DNA of 33,674 nucleotides from an uncultured Acholeplasmatales bacterium (GTDB lineage Bacteria > Bacillota_I > Bacilli_A > Acholeplasmatales > Anaeroplasmataceae). This document shows, in pieces, positions 24,711-33,586 of the stretch; the stretch's first letter is position 1, and every line of letters starts with the position of its first letter. The position numbers were made by a program, and so were the translations under genes. The notes under the pieces are model-generated. The model had not been told where the DNA came from, ran no database searches, and saw nothing but the letters and a program-made list of their open reading frames with translations. Where the stretch lies: contig CALUXR010000019.1 of assembly GCA_944324795.1 (NCBI GenBank), forward strand, positions 1 through 33,674. Direction: 5' to 3'.

Positions 24711-25652
24711 TTAATAGCCTAAAGTTTTCCTTAATTCATCAGCAAATAATGTTTTAAGTTTAGCAAATGATATTAGATTCTTTTTACTATCTTTAATCAT
24801 ATCTAAAATATTATCTTTAATAAATTCTTCAAAAGCATAATTTAATAATTTAGAAAAATCACGCATTTGAAAAATAACATTATTATTTTCTTCATATTTA
24901 TTAGTTTCTTTATTTAAAAAATCAGTATTAACATATTTCTTTAATAATAAATATTCAATATTAGATTCAGCATCTTCTTTTAATTCTTTATTTTTCTTAT
25001 GTGTTTTATCTTTAACATTATTAAAATCAGCATTAATTAACTTTCCCCAAGTAATCCTACCATAACAATTTTTAAAATTATAATTTTTAATAACTATCCC
25101 TTCACCAACATTATCATTAACTGTTAAATAATTATTTTTAGCTAATAATGCCTCTAAATCATCAATTGTAGGATTTTCAATTTTACAAATCATAGGAATA
25201 TATAATAAATCATATTTATTACATAATTTTAAATATTCTTCATATGGTAAATAATAACTAACTTTCTTATCTTCATTAAAAATTACAACATCAAAAATAT
25301 AAAATTTATCCCAGGCATCTTGTTTATAAAATTTAATAGTGTGTGGCACTAACCATTCCCCATAAATTATTGAATTTTTTGGTAATTCATTTAATAGAGC
25401 TAAAAATTTATTTTTTAATTCTTCATTTGTTAAGACACTTGCTACAAAACCTCTATTATCATTAATAATATCTAAATCATTATTTCTGCTACCAAAGCCA
25501 AGACTTCCATCATCTTTTAAAAATATTTGCGAATTAGTCCCATCAATTTTTGGAAAAATATAACATGTGCCATTTAATAAACCGTCAATTTCTAAATTGG
25601 GTCTACTAGCTAAAGAAATTTTTTCAATATGTTGGTATTTCTTTCTTTCCAT
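24711..25652 (-). CDS. RNA ligase, T4 Rnl2-like (RNA_ligase family)
   Basis: 313 aa with the nucleotidyltransferase motifs in order: motif I KIDGTN (Lys35, AMP-accepting), Ia GSRNNDL (54-60), III IYGEWL (96-101, Glu99), IV GEGIVIKNY (183-191) and V WGKLI (202-206). A C-terminal helical extension (~215-313) replaces the Rnl2 C-domain. Such enzymes seal nicks or breaks in RNA with ATP; several repair tRNA cut by stress or defence nucleases. The ribosome site AAAGGAAT is close to the ATG. It lies between a COG1106 ATPase gene and hipS, all on the same strand, so a shared stress or defence role is plausible but unproven. Confidence 0.88.
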   Translation of the reverse strand: MERKKYQHIEKISLASRPNLEIDGLLNGTCYIFPKIDGTNSQIFLKDDGSLGFGSRNNDLDIINDNRGFVASVLTNEELKNKFLALLNELPKNSIIYGEWLVPHTIKFYKQDAWDKFYIFDVVIFNEDKKVSYYLPYEEYLKLCNKYDLLYIPMICKIENPTIDDLEALLAKNNYLTVNDNVGEGIVIKNYNFKNCYGRITWGKLINADFNNVKDKTHKKNKELKEDAESNIEYLLLKKYVNTDFLNKETNKYEENNNVIFQMRDFSKLLNYAFEEFIKDNILDMIKDSKKNLISFAKLKTLFADELRKTLGY

Positions 25653-25683
25653 AATTTTATTCCTTTCTATAAACTTATTATTT

Positions 25684-25733
25684 AATATGCTTTACATTAT
25701 TAAAGCATATTGATGGTAAATAAATATGCTTTT
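25684..25733. repeat. Three-arm inverted/direct repeat between ATPase and RNA ligase genes
   Basis: AATATGCTTTA (25684-25694), its inverse TAAAGCATATT (25701-25711) and a second forward copy AATATGCTTTT (25723-25733, overlapping the ATPase stop codon). The middle arm can pair with either outer arm, giving two mutually exclusive hairpins. There is no T-run after either, so neither is a standard terminator. Confidence 0.85.
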
Positions 25734-26998
25734 TAGTCATTTATATTAGGTACATCAACATATAAACCTTTTAAATATTTTTTACTAAAAATATCGTTTT
25801 TTCTAACTCCATTTAATAATGATAATGATGAAATGTGACTTATACCATACTTATCTTTATTAACAAATAAGATTTGATCTCTTCTGACATCATCATCCAT
25901 CAACATTACATTAAAAGTTGTTATTATTAATTGTGCCTTATTATTACTATTAGAATTAAATAATTTTAAAATATAATTAGTTATTAGATAATGAAGTCTA
26001 GAATCAAATTCATCAATAAATAAAGTATGTCCTTTATCTAAAGCTAATAATATAAAGCCTAAATAATTTATTAAGCTTATAGTACCATCAGAATTAAAAT
26101 CTTTATTTTTATATAATTTAATATTTTTTAATCCTATTTCTTCCTTATCTTTATTATAAAATTTATACTTTGTTTCTAAATCTAAATTATATAATCTATT
26201 ATTTTCTTCTTTTAATTCACCAAACTTAAAATCATTAAAATCAATTTCATTATTTAAAATAGTAACATCTCTTTTAGGAGTGATTTTAGCTAAAGTTTCT
26301 TTTATAATATTAATATCAAAAATACCAATATCACCTTTAGCTAAGATTTTTAAAGCTTCATCTTTATATTTTCCATTTTCTAAATTAAAGATATCAAGAC
26401 TATTTTTATCATTATTAAATATAATATCTAGTTTAGCAAAAAAGTTATAAACATCATTAAAATAGTTTTTATTATTAAAATAATAATTATTATAAATCGA
26501 TAAAAATAAAGTATTTGTTGATACATTATATTTAATTTGTTCTTTAGAAATAATATAACAAACATCATTTTCCCTTTTAAAAATTGGAATTAATCTTTCA
26601 CTTCTTTTATTTAACCATTCACTTTTAATTCTTCCATCATTTATTGTAAAACCATATTCATAATAAATATTATTTTCAACTATATTTATTAAAAATAATG
26701 TATCATCATTATTAACAATAAAGATAAATGGTTCATTTTTACTAATGATATCACTATAATTAGATGTCATTACTGCATCTTGCATATAAGATAAAGCTTT
26801 TAATAAATTAGATTTCCCTGAAGCATTATTACCATATATTAATGCACTTTTTAAAACTAAATCATTTTCTTTTAATAATTCTTTATTTAGAATAAAAGTG
26901 TTATTATTTTTTAAAGTTTCATCTTTTGAACCTAATAAATTTAAAGTTTCTTCTTCATAAAAAGAACGATAATTTTTAACAATAAATTGAATCAACAT
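25733..26998 (-). CDS. COG1106-type AAA ATPase (RloA/ABC-like)
   Basis: About 421 aa from the ATG at 26998, preceded by GAGGTGG; a TTG upstream is less likely. The N-terminus FIVKNYRSFYEEETLNLLGS and Walker A YGNNASGKSNLL (~55-66) are typical, with a helical insertion in the middle. The C-terminal half has SDGTISLINYLGFILLALDKG, Walker B HTLFIDEFDSRLH and VRRDQILFVNKDKYG. Relatives occur in anti-phage systems such as RloAB and retron effectors. The usual His of the TTHN/D switch is Phe here (ITTFNVMLMDDD), which may alter ATPase control. No RloB partner is present; the next genes are the RNA ligase and hipST. Confidence 0.87.
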   Translation of the reverse strand: MLIQFIVKNYRSFYEEETLNLLGSKDETLKNNNTFILNKELLKENDLVLKSALIYGNNASGKSNLLKALSYMQDAVMTSNYSDIISKNEPFIFIVNNDDTLFLINIVENNIYYEYGFTINDGRIKSEWLNKRSERLIPIFKRENDVCYIISKEQIKYNVSTNTLFLSIYNNYYFNNKNYFNDVYNFFAKLDIIFNNDKNSLDIFNLENGKYKDEALKILAKGDIGIFDINIIKETLAKITPKRDVTILNNEIDFNDFKFGELKEENNRLYNLDLETKYKFYNKDKEEIGLKNIKLYKNKDFNSDGTISLINYLGFILLALDKGHTLFIDEFDSRLHYLITNYILKLFNSNSNNKAQLIITTFNVMLMDDDVRRDQILFVNKDKYGISHISSLSLLNGVRKNDIFSKKYLKGLYVDVPNIND

Positions 26999-27133
26999 AA
27001 TTATCCACCTCAATTTTATTATATTTATTTTATAATTTTTTTCAAGTCTTATTTTCTAATTTTGAATATTTTTTACAAATACATATATTAATATAATATA
27101 TATGATAATAATATATGTTATTATTACAATTTT

Positions 27134-27204
27134 TTAACAAGAATTAACAATTTTAACAAATTATTTAAATATCATCTTAACAAACAAATATTATGTGATA
27201 TAAT
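27134..27204 (+). promoter_or_regulatory. Promoter with four TTAACAA repeats
   Basis: TTAACAA occurs at 27134, 27144, 27153 and 27177. The last copy supplies the -35 (TTAACA), followed by a 16-bp spacer and an extended -10 TG-A-TATAAT (TATAAT at 27199-27204). The first three copies are spaced nine to ten bases, about one helical turn, as in an operator array. It drives the 119-aa gene starting at 27227. Confidence 0.7.
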
Positions 27205-27226
27205 TTTAATGAAAGGAAATGATATA

Positions 27227-27586
27227 ATGTCTATATTAGATAAAATAAAAGCAGGAGCTAAAACAGTTAAAAATAAAGTTATTGAAGAATATAATAATAT
27301 TAAAGATAATAATACTGCTAAAGATAAATATGAAAAACAAGCAACAGAATTTAAAGTCTTTAATGATGTTTTAAATACTACTATTTCTGGTAATGTTGAT
27401 TATGAAAATTTAGAATTTACATGTCTTGCAAGTGAAGAATTAAAAGATGGTTCTATTTTAAAAGATTTAACTAATAATAAAGAATTTAAAGTTATATCTA
27501 TTACTAGAGAAGGTAAAACGTTTGACCCAGAAATAAATGGTATTGAACCTTTTAAATTAGATGTTTGTAAAATTAATATTATTTAA
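27227..27586 (+). CDS. Small soluble protein of unknown function
   Basis: 119 aa from the ATG at 27227. AAAGGAAA sits seven to eight bases upstream, and the in-frame ATG at 27209 lies almost at the expected transcript start. The N-terminal third (MSILDKIKAGAKTVKNKVIEEYNNI) is a basic amphipathic helix. The remainder looks like a small beta-rich fold (ISGNVDYENLEFTCLASEEL, EFKVISITREGKTF). No family is recognised. It is monocistronic, with an unusual repeat-bearing promoter upstream and a hairpin after the stop. Confidence 0.75.
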   Translation: MSILDKIKAGAKTVKNKVIEEYNNIKDNNTAKDKYEKQATEFKVFNDVLNTTISGNVDYENLEFTCLASEELKDGSILKDLTNNKEFKVISITREGKTFDPEINGIEPFKLDVCKINII

Positions 27587-27614
27587 TAATTTTATTATTA
27601 ATGGTAAAATAATA

Positions 27615-27641
27615 AAGTCGTTATTTTTTAGGTAACGACTT
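27615..27641. terminator. Hairpin between convergent genes
   Basis: AAGTCGTTA (27615-27623) pairs with TAACGACTT (27633-27641), a 9-bp stem with a nine-base loop. It lies between the convergent 119-aa gene and the minus-strand 115-aa gene. The T-tracts on both sides are imperfect. Confidence 0.7.
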
Positions 27642-27648
27642 ATTTATA

Positions 27649-27996
27649 TTATATAGAATTTAATAATTCAAATATTGGATAAATTATAGTTATTAAAACA
27701 GTAATAATACCTATAATTTTTATTAAATAAATTGCTAAATCAGAAGGTTCATCTTCTACTTTATTTGCTCTAAAAAGTAAACTATTAATTTTATTAATTA
27801 ATAAAGCTACATTATAACTAAATGTTAAAAATAATGAGCCAATAATACCTAAAATCATAATTAATATTGGTATATAAATAGGTACTAATAAATTAGAATA
27901 AAATATTGATAACAAGACTCCATATATTACAATATTTATAATTATTAATATTATAAAAGCTATAATATTATTTTTATATATTTTTAATTTATTCAT
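27649..27996 (-). CDS. Three-helix membrane protein, unknown function
   Basis: 115 aa with hydrophobic helices near residues 9-33, 37-70 and 88-112. The charged loop NSLLFRANKVEDEPSD is between the second and third. No family is recognised. A TTGGTGAT site and an extended -10 lie directly upstream, and a hairpin lies after its stop, so it appears to be transcribed alone. Confidence 0.75.
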   Translation of the reverse strand: MNKLKIYKNNIIAFIILIIINIVIYGVLLSIFYSNLLVPIYIPILIMILGIIGSLFLTFSYNVALLINKINSLLFRANKVEDEPSDLAIYLIKIIGIITVLITIIYPIFELLNSI

Positions 27997-28011
27997 TTTA
28001 TCACCAATTTA

Positions 28012-28020
28012 ATTTTAGCA
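28012..28020 (-). promoter_or_regulatory. Extended -10 promoter of the 115-aa membrane protein
   Basis: TG-C-TAAAAT on the minus strand (TAAAAT at 28012-28017) lies about 15 bases before the start codon at 27996. The -35 region is only a T-rich tract. Confidence 0.6.
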
Positions 28021-28071
28021 TATAAATTAGTAAAAAAATTTATAAAAATCGTAAAGATTGTAAAGTTTTAT

Positions 28072-28467
28072 TTAATAACTAGCATGATATGCATAAGGTA
28101 TTAAATCTTTAACTTTAATTTTAATTAATTCATTATTAATATTTATAATAACATCACCTAAAGGCATATAATCTATTAACATTTGCCTACAATTACCACA
28201 TGGAGATATAACCTCTCCATTTTTTCCATTTATCGCAACAATAGTTAGAAAATCTCTTTCACCTTTTGTTATTGCACAAGAAAGACAAGTTTGTTCAGAA
28301 CATATCCCATTAAGTGAATAAACATTAACTCCAACATATATCTTACCACTTTTTGTAAGTAATGCCGCACCTATAGTATGATTGTAATTAATGCCATCAT
28401 AATTCTTTTTAATCACTTATCTTGCCTTTTCGATTAATTTAAAATCAATTTCATTTAATTTTTCCAT
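28072..28467 (-). pseudogene. cdd: Cytidine deaminase-like gene interrupted by an in-frame TAA
   Basis: The natural start is the ATG at 28467 with a strong AGGAGAAAATAA site. It encodes MEKLNEIDFKLIEKAR, then TAA (28417-28419), then in the same frame VIKKNYDGINYNHTIGAALL to the end at 28072. Read through, the length (about 131 aa) is that of cytidine deaminase. Zinc ligands are Cys in CSE (with the catalytic Glu) and the two Cys of PCGNCRQ, typical of tetrameric Cdd or blasticidin-deaminase-like enzymes. A GTG follows the stop immediately, so reinitiation could make a 114-aa protein lacking the first helix. It follows the SNF2 gene by 22 bases. Confidence 0.85.
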
Positions 28468-28489
28468 TTATTTTCTCCTAAAACAATTA

Positions 28490-31400
28490 TTAATTTAAGA
28501 TAAAATTTAAATCTTCTCTAGATAATTTTGTTAATGCCTCATCGCTATTATTAATTACTTTATCTATTAAATCTTTTTTAATGTTTTGTAATTCTATTAC
28601 TCTTTGTTCAATTGAATCATTAATAATCATTTTAATAACTTCAACATTATTAACTTGACCAATTCTGTGTGCTCTATCACTAGCTTGATTTTCAGCTGCT
28701 ACATTCCACCACGGATCAACATGTATTACCATATCTGCCCCAATTAAATTAAGACCAACACCACCAGCTTTTAAAGATATTAAAAATACTTTAATTTTAT
28801 TATTTGCATTAAACTCTGTCGCCATAGCAAGTCTATCGGTTGCTTTTGTATCTCCTGTTAACATATAATGTTTAATTTTATTTTCATTTAATATATCACT
28901 AATTAAATTTAATGCTTCAACAAAAGCTGAAAAGACTAATATTTTATGGTCATTTGCTACATATTCAATAATTGTATCTTTAATTAATTTTAATTTAGAA
29001 CTTTCTTTATTAAATTTAGAATCTACTAAGCTAGGACTTATACAAACTTGTCTTAATCTAGTTAATAAATATAAGACATCAAAAGACTTACCCCCTGTAG
29101 ATAAAATATCTTTAGCTTGTAAAACAAAACTATCATAAATTTTCTTTTCTTCATTTGTTAAATCAACTGACATAATAGTTTCAAACTTTTCTGGTAAATC
29201 TTTTAAAACTTCTTTTTTAGTTCTTCTTAAAATAAATGGTGTAACTTTTAAAGCTAAATTTGTAGTATTATCTTTATATAATTCATTAAATCTATTAATA
29301 CCAGGGAAAAATTTAGGCATTAAGAAATCAAAAATTGACCATAAATCATAAATATTATTCTCAATTGGAGTTCCGGTTAATGCTAATTTATTTTGTGATT
29401 TAATTTTTTTAACTGCTTTAGTTTTTTCAGCTAAAGCATTCTTTATAGCTTGCGCTTCATCTAAAATTAAATAACTAAATTCTTTATTTTCATATAATTT
29501 AATATCTCGATACAACGAATCATACGATGTAATATAAATGGTGTCATTATATAAATTATCAATTATCTCTTTTCTATTATTTTGCATTCCATAAATACTA
29601 CATACTTTAGTATTAGGACTAAACTTATTAAATTCAGAAATCCAATTATAAATTAAACTTTTAGGAGTTACAATTAGTACTGGTAATTTTAAATCAATAC
29701 CATTTAATAATGTTATTATTTCTAGAGTTTTACCAAGTCCCATATCATCAGCAAGTATTCCTCCTAAATGATATTTATTTAATACCTTTAACCATTTATA
29801 AGCATCAACTTGATAATCTCTTAATTTAGCACAAACATTTGGTAAATCTAATGGTAAATATTTATAATTTTTAATATCATTTAACATTTCATTAATAAAA
29901 TCATCTACTTTAATATTATTATAAGTAGCAATCATTTTAAATGTTTGATATAAAGGTAATTCAACTTTGTCATAAATATCATCATTATCAAGTAATCCAA
30001 GTTCACTAACAACATCACCAAATTGCATATCATCATCATTAAAAGCTAATATTCTATCATCTTTTAGTAAAATGAATTTTTTCTTTTTCTTCATAGCTTT
30101 AATTATTTTTCTTAATTCATCATCAGAATAAGGACTATCTTCTAAAAAACAATTCATAATACCTGAATTATAATTCATTTTTATTGTTGGTACTTGGCAT
30201 ACTATAATTTGTTTATTTAAAATATTATCAGATAAATAAACATCTGCTAATTTCTTCATTTCACTAAAATCTAACATAAAGAAATTAATTATTAAATTTG
30301 AATCTTTCAATATATCATTAACAAAACCTAAATTAGCTAAATAATTATCAAATCTTATTAAAGCATGATTATGATCATATTCATTAATATTAGAATTTAT
30401 TTCTTCATTATTAATAAAATATTTTTTATTTACTGTTATAATATCATTATCATAATCAAAATAAGCTTTAATATTTAATTCATTTATAATAAAAACATCT
30501 TTTAAGCTTTCATCAATAATAAAATATTCACTAAATCTAGAATAAATATTATTAATAAATTTATCTTTAAATAATAACACATTTTTATTTTTCAATTTAT
30601 TTAAAACATCAAATAATATTTTCTTTTCTCCACTTAATAAATAAATTTTTTGTAAATTTTTATCTAAAATTATTGTTTTTTCATAACTAACATTTAAAGA
30701 TATATAATCATTAAAATGTAAAATACCATCTTTATCTATATTGGCAATAAAATCTAAATCATTATTAACAACTAGATAATCAAAACTTTTATTATAATCA
30801 CTAATATCAAAAATATATCTACTCTTTATTGCAACCTTTTCACCTTTTAATATATCTAAAATATCATATAATTCATCAAAATCAACACGTATTATTTTAG
30901 AATAATAACTACGATTATAATCAATCTTACTTAAATAAGAAACGGCTTTATCAAAAGGTTTTTTTAAATTTTTTAAATTATGTTGAAAAGTTAGATATTT
31001 ACCATATGAAATAACTTCATTATTTTTAAAAGCTTCAATGAATTTACTAAAACTACTAATCGTATATGCTCTTTCATCTCCTTCAGAAGCTTTTAAATCA
31101 ATATCAGCATCATCGTCTTTTATATCAATATTAAAATATAATTTAATTTGTTTATTTTCATTTAACAAAATCGTATCTTTTTTACTTAAATTATAATTGA
31201 ATTTATCAATAATATCATATGCTTCTTTTACTTCAGCTTCACTTTTTAATTTTTTCCTATCTTCTAAAAATTGATTAATATCATTATTTTCAAAAAATAA
31301 TTTTAAACATGTATATAATAAATCAATTTTAATTGAATTAATCATCCAATTTAAATCATATTCAATTCTATTTTTTTCAACATCGATAGTTATTGATAAT

Positions 31401-32761
31401 GAATAAAAAGATATAGCTTCAAATCTAAATTCAATACTATATTCACCAAGTGCTTTATTAATTTTAATATCAATATCATAAAAATTTAATATATCACTTA
31501 TAAAAAAATCATTAGGGTCAGCATTTTGATAAAATTCTAATGCTTCATCTACACTTTCTATACTTTTATGACTAGTATAAAAATTAGAATTAGAATTTAT
31601 AATTAAATCCAATATTTTATTATTAAAAGTAGGTATTTCACTAACTACATAATACCTAGCTATAGTTCTTTTATAACGAGCAATCAACTGAAGTGTTTTT
31701 TTCTTATCTAAATTATAAAAATCATCAGCATTCTGAATAAATTTATAAACTTCATCATCTGTTATCATCTGTTTAGATTCAACTAATCGTTCTAATTGAA
31801 TACTTAAAGGTAATTTATCAAAATTTAAATTATTTAATATTTTATAAACTAATTTACTATTTTTATAAATATTTTCAAATTTATTATATGGATAAATTTC
31901 TTCAAGACATTTAGCGGTCGTATTTTTAACATTTAGATTATTAAGAGGTAATATTTTTAATACTTCATCTATAAATATAGTTTTAGGTAAATAATATTTA
32001 AGATATTCACTCACATATTTACTATCATATTTTTTCTTTTCTAATAAATATTTATATGCTTCAAACTCATCACTTGTAAATAATAAATATAATATAATTT
32101 CACAAATATATATATTAAAATCTAATTTATCAATATTATTTAATTTATTTATATTATCTTTAATAATATGTTCTTTATTTTTATATAAATTATTCTTAAT
32201 ATTTTCATCAATATTATTTTTTAATGAATTAGAATAATTAAATAAAATACTTAAAAATAAATTAGTTTTATAAACATCTAATTCATCAATATGTTCTAAA
32301 AAGCTTATTACTTCATTTTTAGTATATTCCATATATATATATTCTTTTATATTTTGTAATTTAATTATTTTTCTTTTAATTAAATTATTAATATTATCAT
32401 AAATAGTATTATCAACATTATCATATTCATATTTAATATAAAGTAAATCAATTAATCTTTGTAAATGAAATAAAGCATAATTATCTTCTAAAAAAGTTAA
32501 ATCTACACTATAAACTTCATCATCATTAAAACAAGAAAAAACAGTATTTTCATATTCAGTCATTAACTTTTCTTTAAAATTATAATTATTATTAAACTTA
32601 AAATTAATTACATCATTAATTAAATTAGAATGAATAGTTTGTAAAAAACTATTAACTATACTTTTAGTCCCATAATTTAAAAATAAAACTTTAGTAAAAT
32701 TACCACTACAATCTAAAACTAAACCTAAACCAAAATTTTTATGAAATACAAAATTATCCAT
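28490..32761 (-). CDS. SNF2-family DNA helicase/ATPase with long N-terminal extension
   Basis: About 1423 aa from the ATG at 32761; an ATG three codons upstream (32770) is also possible. The C-terminal ~450 residues are the SNF2 motor: GGILADDMGLGKTLEI (~1005), ILDEAQAIKN (~1105), ALTGTPIENNIYDLW, LISLKAGGVGLNLIGADMVIHVDPWWN and DRAHRIGQ (~1368). The middle region (~600-950) resembles the bacterial SNF2-associated domain. Residues ~5-45 (HKNFGLGLVLDCSGNFTKVLFLNYGTKSI) look like a small SH3-like barrel, and the next ~550 residues are helical repeats of unknown type. No SWIM zinc motif is seen. Such proteins remodel protein-DNA complexes; some belong to defence systems. The cdd-like gene follows. 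Confidence 0.9.
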   Translation of the reverse strand: MDNFVFHKNFGLGLVLDCSGNFTKVLFLNYGTKSIVNSFLQTIHSNLINDVINFKFNNNYNFKEKLMTEYENTVFSCFNDDEVYSVDLTFLEDNYALFHLQRLIDLLYIKYEYDNVDNTIYDNINNLIKRKIIKLQNIKEYIYMEYTKNEVISFLEHIDELDVYKTNLFLSILFNYSNSLKNNIDENIKNNLYKNKEHIIKDNINKLNNIDKLDFNIYICEIILYLLFTSDEFEAYKYLLEKKKYDSKYVSEYLKYYLPKTIFIDEVLKILPLNNLNVKNTTAKCLEEIYPYNKFENIYKNSKLVYKILNNLNFDKLPLSIQLERLVESKQMITDDEVYKFIQNADDFYNLDKKKTLQLIARYKRTIARYYVVSEIPTFNNKILDLIINSNSNFYTSHKSIESVDEALEFYQNADPNDFFISDILNFYDIDIKINKALGEYSIEFRFEAISFYSLSITIDVEKNRIEYDLNWMINSIKIDLLYTCLKLFFENNDINQFLEDRKKLKSEAEVKEAYDIIDKFNYNLSKKDTILLNENKQIKLYFNIDIKDDDADIDLKASEGDERAYTISSFSKFIEAFKNNEVISYGKYLTFQHNLKNLKKPFDKAVSYLSKIDYNRSYYSKIIRVDFDELYDILDILKGEKVAIKSRYIFDISDYNKSFDYLVVNNDLDFIANIDKDGILHFNDYISLNVSYEKTIILDKNLQKIYLLSGEKKILFDVLNKLKNKNVLLFKDKFINNIYSRFSEYFIIDESLKDVFIINELNIKAYFDYDNDIITVNKKYFINNEEINSNINEYDHNHALIRFDNYLANLGFVNDILKDSNLIINFFMLDFSEMKKLADVYLSDNILNKQIIVCQVPTIKMNYNSGIMNCFLEDSPYSDDELRKIIKAMKKKKKFILLKDDRILAFNDDDMQFGDVVSELGLLDNDDIYDKVELPLYQTFKMIATYNNIKVDDFINEMLNDIKNYKYLPLDLPNVCAKLRDYQVDAYKWLKVLNKYHLGGILADDMGLGKTLEIITLLNGIDLKLPVLIVTPKSLIYNWISEFNKFSPNTKVCSIYGMQNNRKEIIDNLYNDTIYITSYDSLYRDIKLYENKEFSYLILDEAQAIKNALAEKTKAVKKIKSQNKLALTGTPIENNIYDLWSIFDFLMPKFFPGINRFNELYKDNTTNLALKVTPFILRRTKKEVLKDLPEKFETIMSVDLTNEEKKIYDSFVLQAKDILSTGGKSFDVLYLLTRLRQVCISPSLVDSKFNKESSKLKLIKDTIIEYVANDHKILVFSAFVEALNLISDILNENKIKHYMLTGDTKATDRLAMATEFNANNKIKVFLISLKAGGVGLNLIGADMVIHVDPWWNVAAENQASDRAHRIGQVNNVEVIKMIINDSIEQRVIELQNIKKDLIDKVINNSDEALTKLSREDLNFILN

Positions 32762-32794
32762 AAGCACCATCCAACAATTAAATATTAATGATTA

Positions 32795-32803
32795 ATTTTA
32801 ACA
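32795..32803 (-). promoter_or_regulatory. Extended -10 promoter of the SNF2 gene
   Basis: TG-T-TAAAAT on the minus strand (TAAAAT at 32795-32800) lies about 34 bases before the likely start codon, with GGATGGTG as ribosome site. It follows the same extended -10 pattern as several other promoters here. Confidence 0.6.
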
Positions 32804-32871
32804 TATAAATTAAATAACTTCTATTATTTAAATTAGTTTTCATTTCATTTAATTTTATCAATTAAATCATT

Positions 32872-33570
32872 TTGATTATTATAAATTTTATAATATGTTT
32901 ATTTGAAAAGAAAAATATTAATTTACAAAATGATCAAACATTAAATATGCTTTATGACATGATACCTGATAAGATTGAAGAGTATATATTTTTACCCTAT
33001 TTAAAAAATATATTAACTAAACTTGATTCTAATAACACATATTGGAGTTTCTTGGAAAACTTATATCCAACTATATATTGTTATCATCCATTTGAAAAAA
33101 TTGAAAGAAAACAATCCAGATTAGAATTAGATTATGCACTTTCAGATTTAGAAAAAAATGTTTCTAAAACCAATAATATGCTTCTTTATAACTTTATGAA
33201 AAGCATAAATAAAATCTATAATCATGATAATTACATGATTTTACCAAATAATGATGATTTTATCGTAGAATATTTAATAAGTATGACTTTTGGTACTAAT
33301 CCAATATTTGGTATAGCTAAAAAAGATAAAGATAAATTTAATATCTTTAATGATGAAGAGATCTTTAAAATTACAAAGTTAGCCAGTATATTAGAAATTA
33401 AAGTAAAAGCTTTAAGATCTAATGAGGTAAAATATAAAGAAATAATAGATACTATTAATAATCAAAATTTTCCATTATATAAAGAATATATTTCACTTAT
33501 TAACTATTATGATAAATTAGATAATGATAGCAAAATTTCTAGTGAAGATTTCTTTGATAATTTATTTTAA
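32872..33570 (+). CDS. Soluble protein of unknown function, start uncertain
   Basis: The open frame runs from a TTG at 32872 (232 aa); the first ATG is at 32947 (207 aa). Neither has a recognisable ribosome site, and a TATAAT at 32889-32894 would place the transcript start after the TTG, favouring a later start. The protein is acidic/Asn-rich and mostly helical, with no signal peptide, membrane segment or known motif (WSFLENLYPTIYCYHPFEKI, YLISMTFGTNPIFGIAKKDK). It is divergent from the SNF2 gene, about 100-190 bases away. A 5'-truncated gene is possible. Confidence 0.6.
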   Translation: MIIINFIICLFEKKNINLQNDQTLNMLYDMIPDKIEEYIFLPYLKNILTKLDSNNTYWSFLENLYPTIYCYHPFEKIERKQSRLELDYALSDLEKNVSKTNNMLLYNFMKSINKIYNHDNYMILPNNDDFIVEYLISMTFGTNPIFGIAKKDKDKFNIFNDEEIFKITKLASILEIKVKALRSNEVKYKEIIDTINNQNFPLYKEYISLINYYDKLDNDSKISSEDFFDNLF

Positions 33571-33586
33571 GAAAGTAAAAAAAGAC

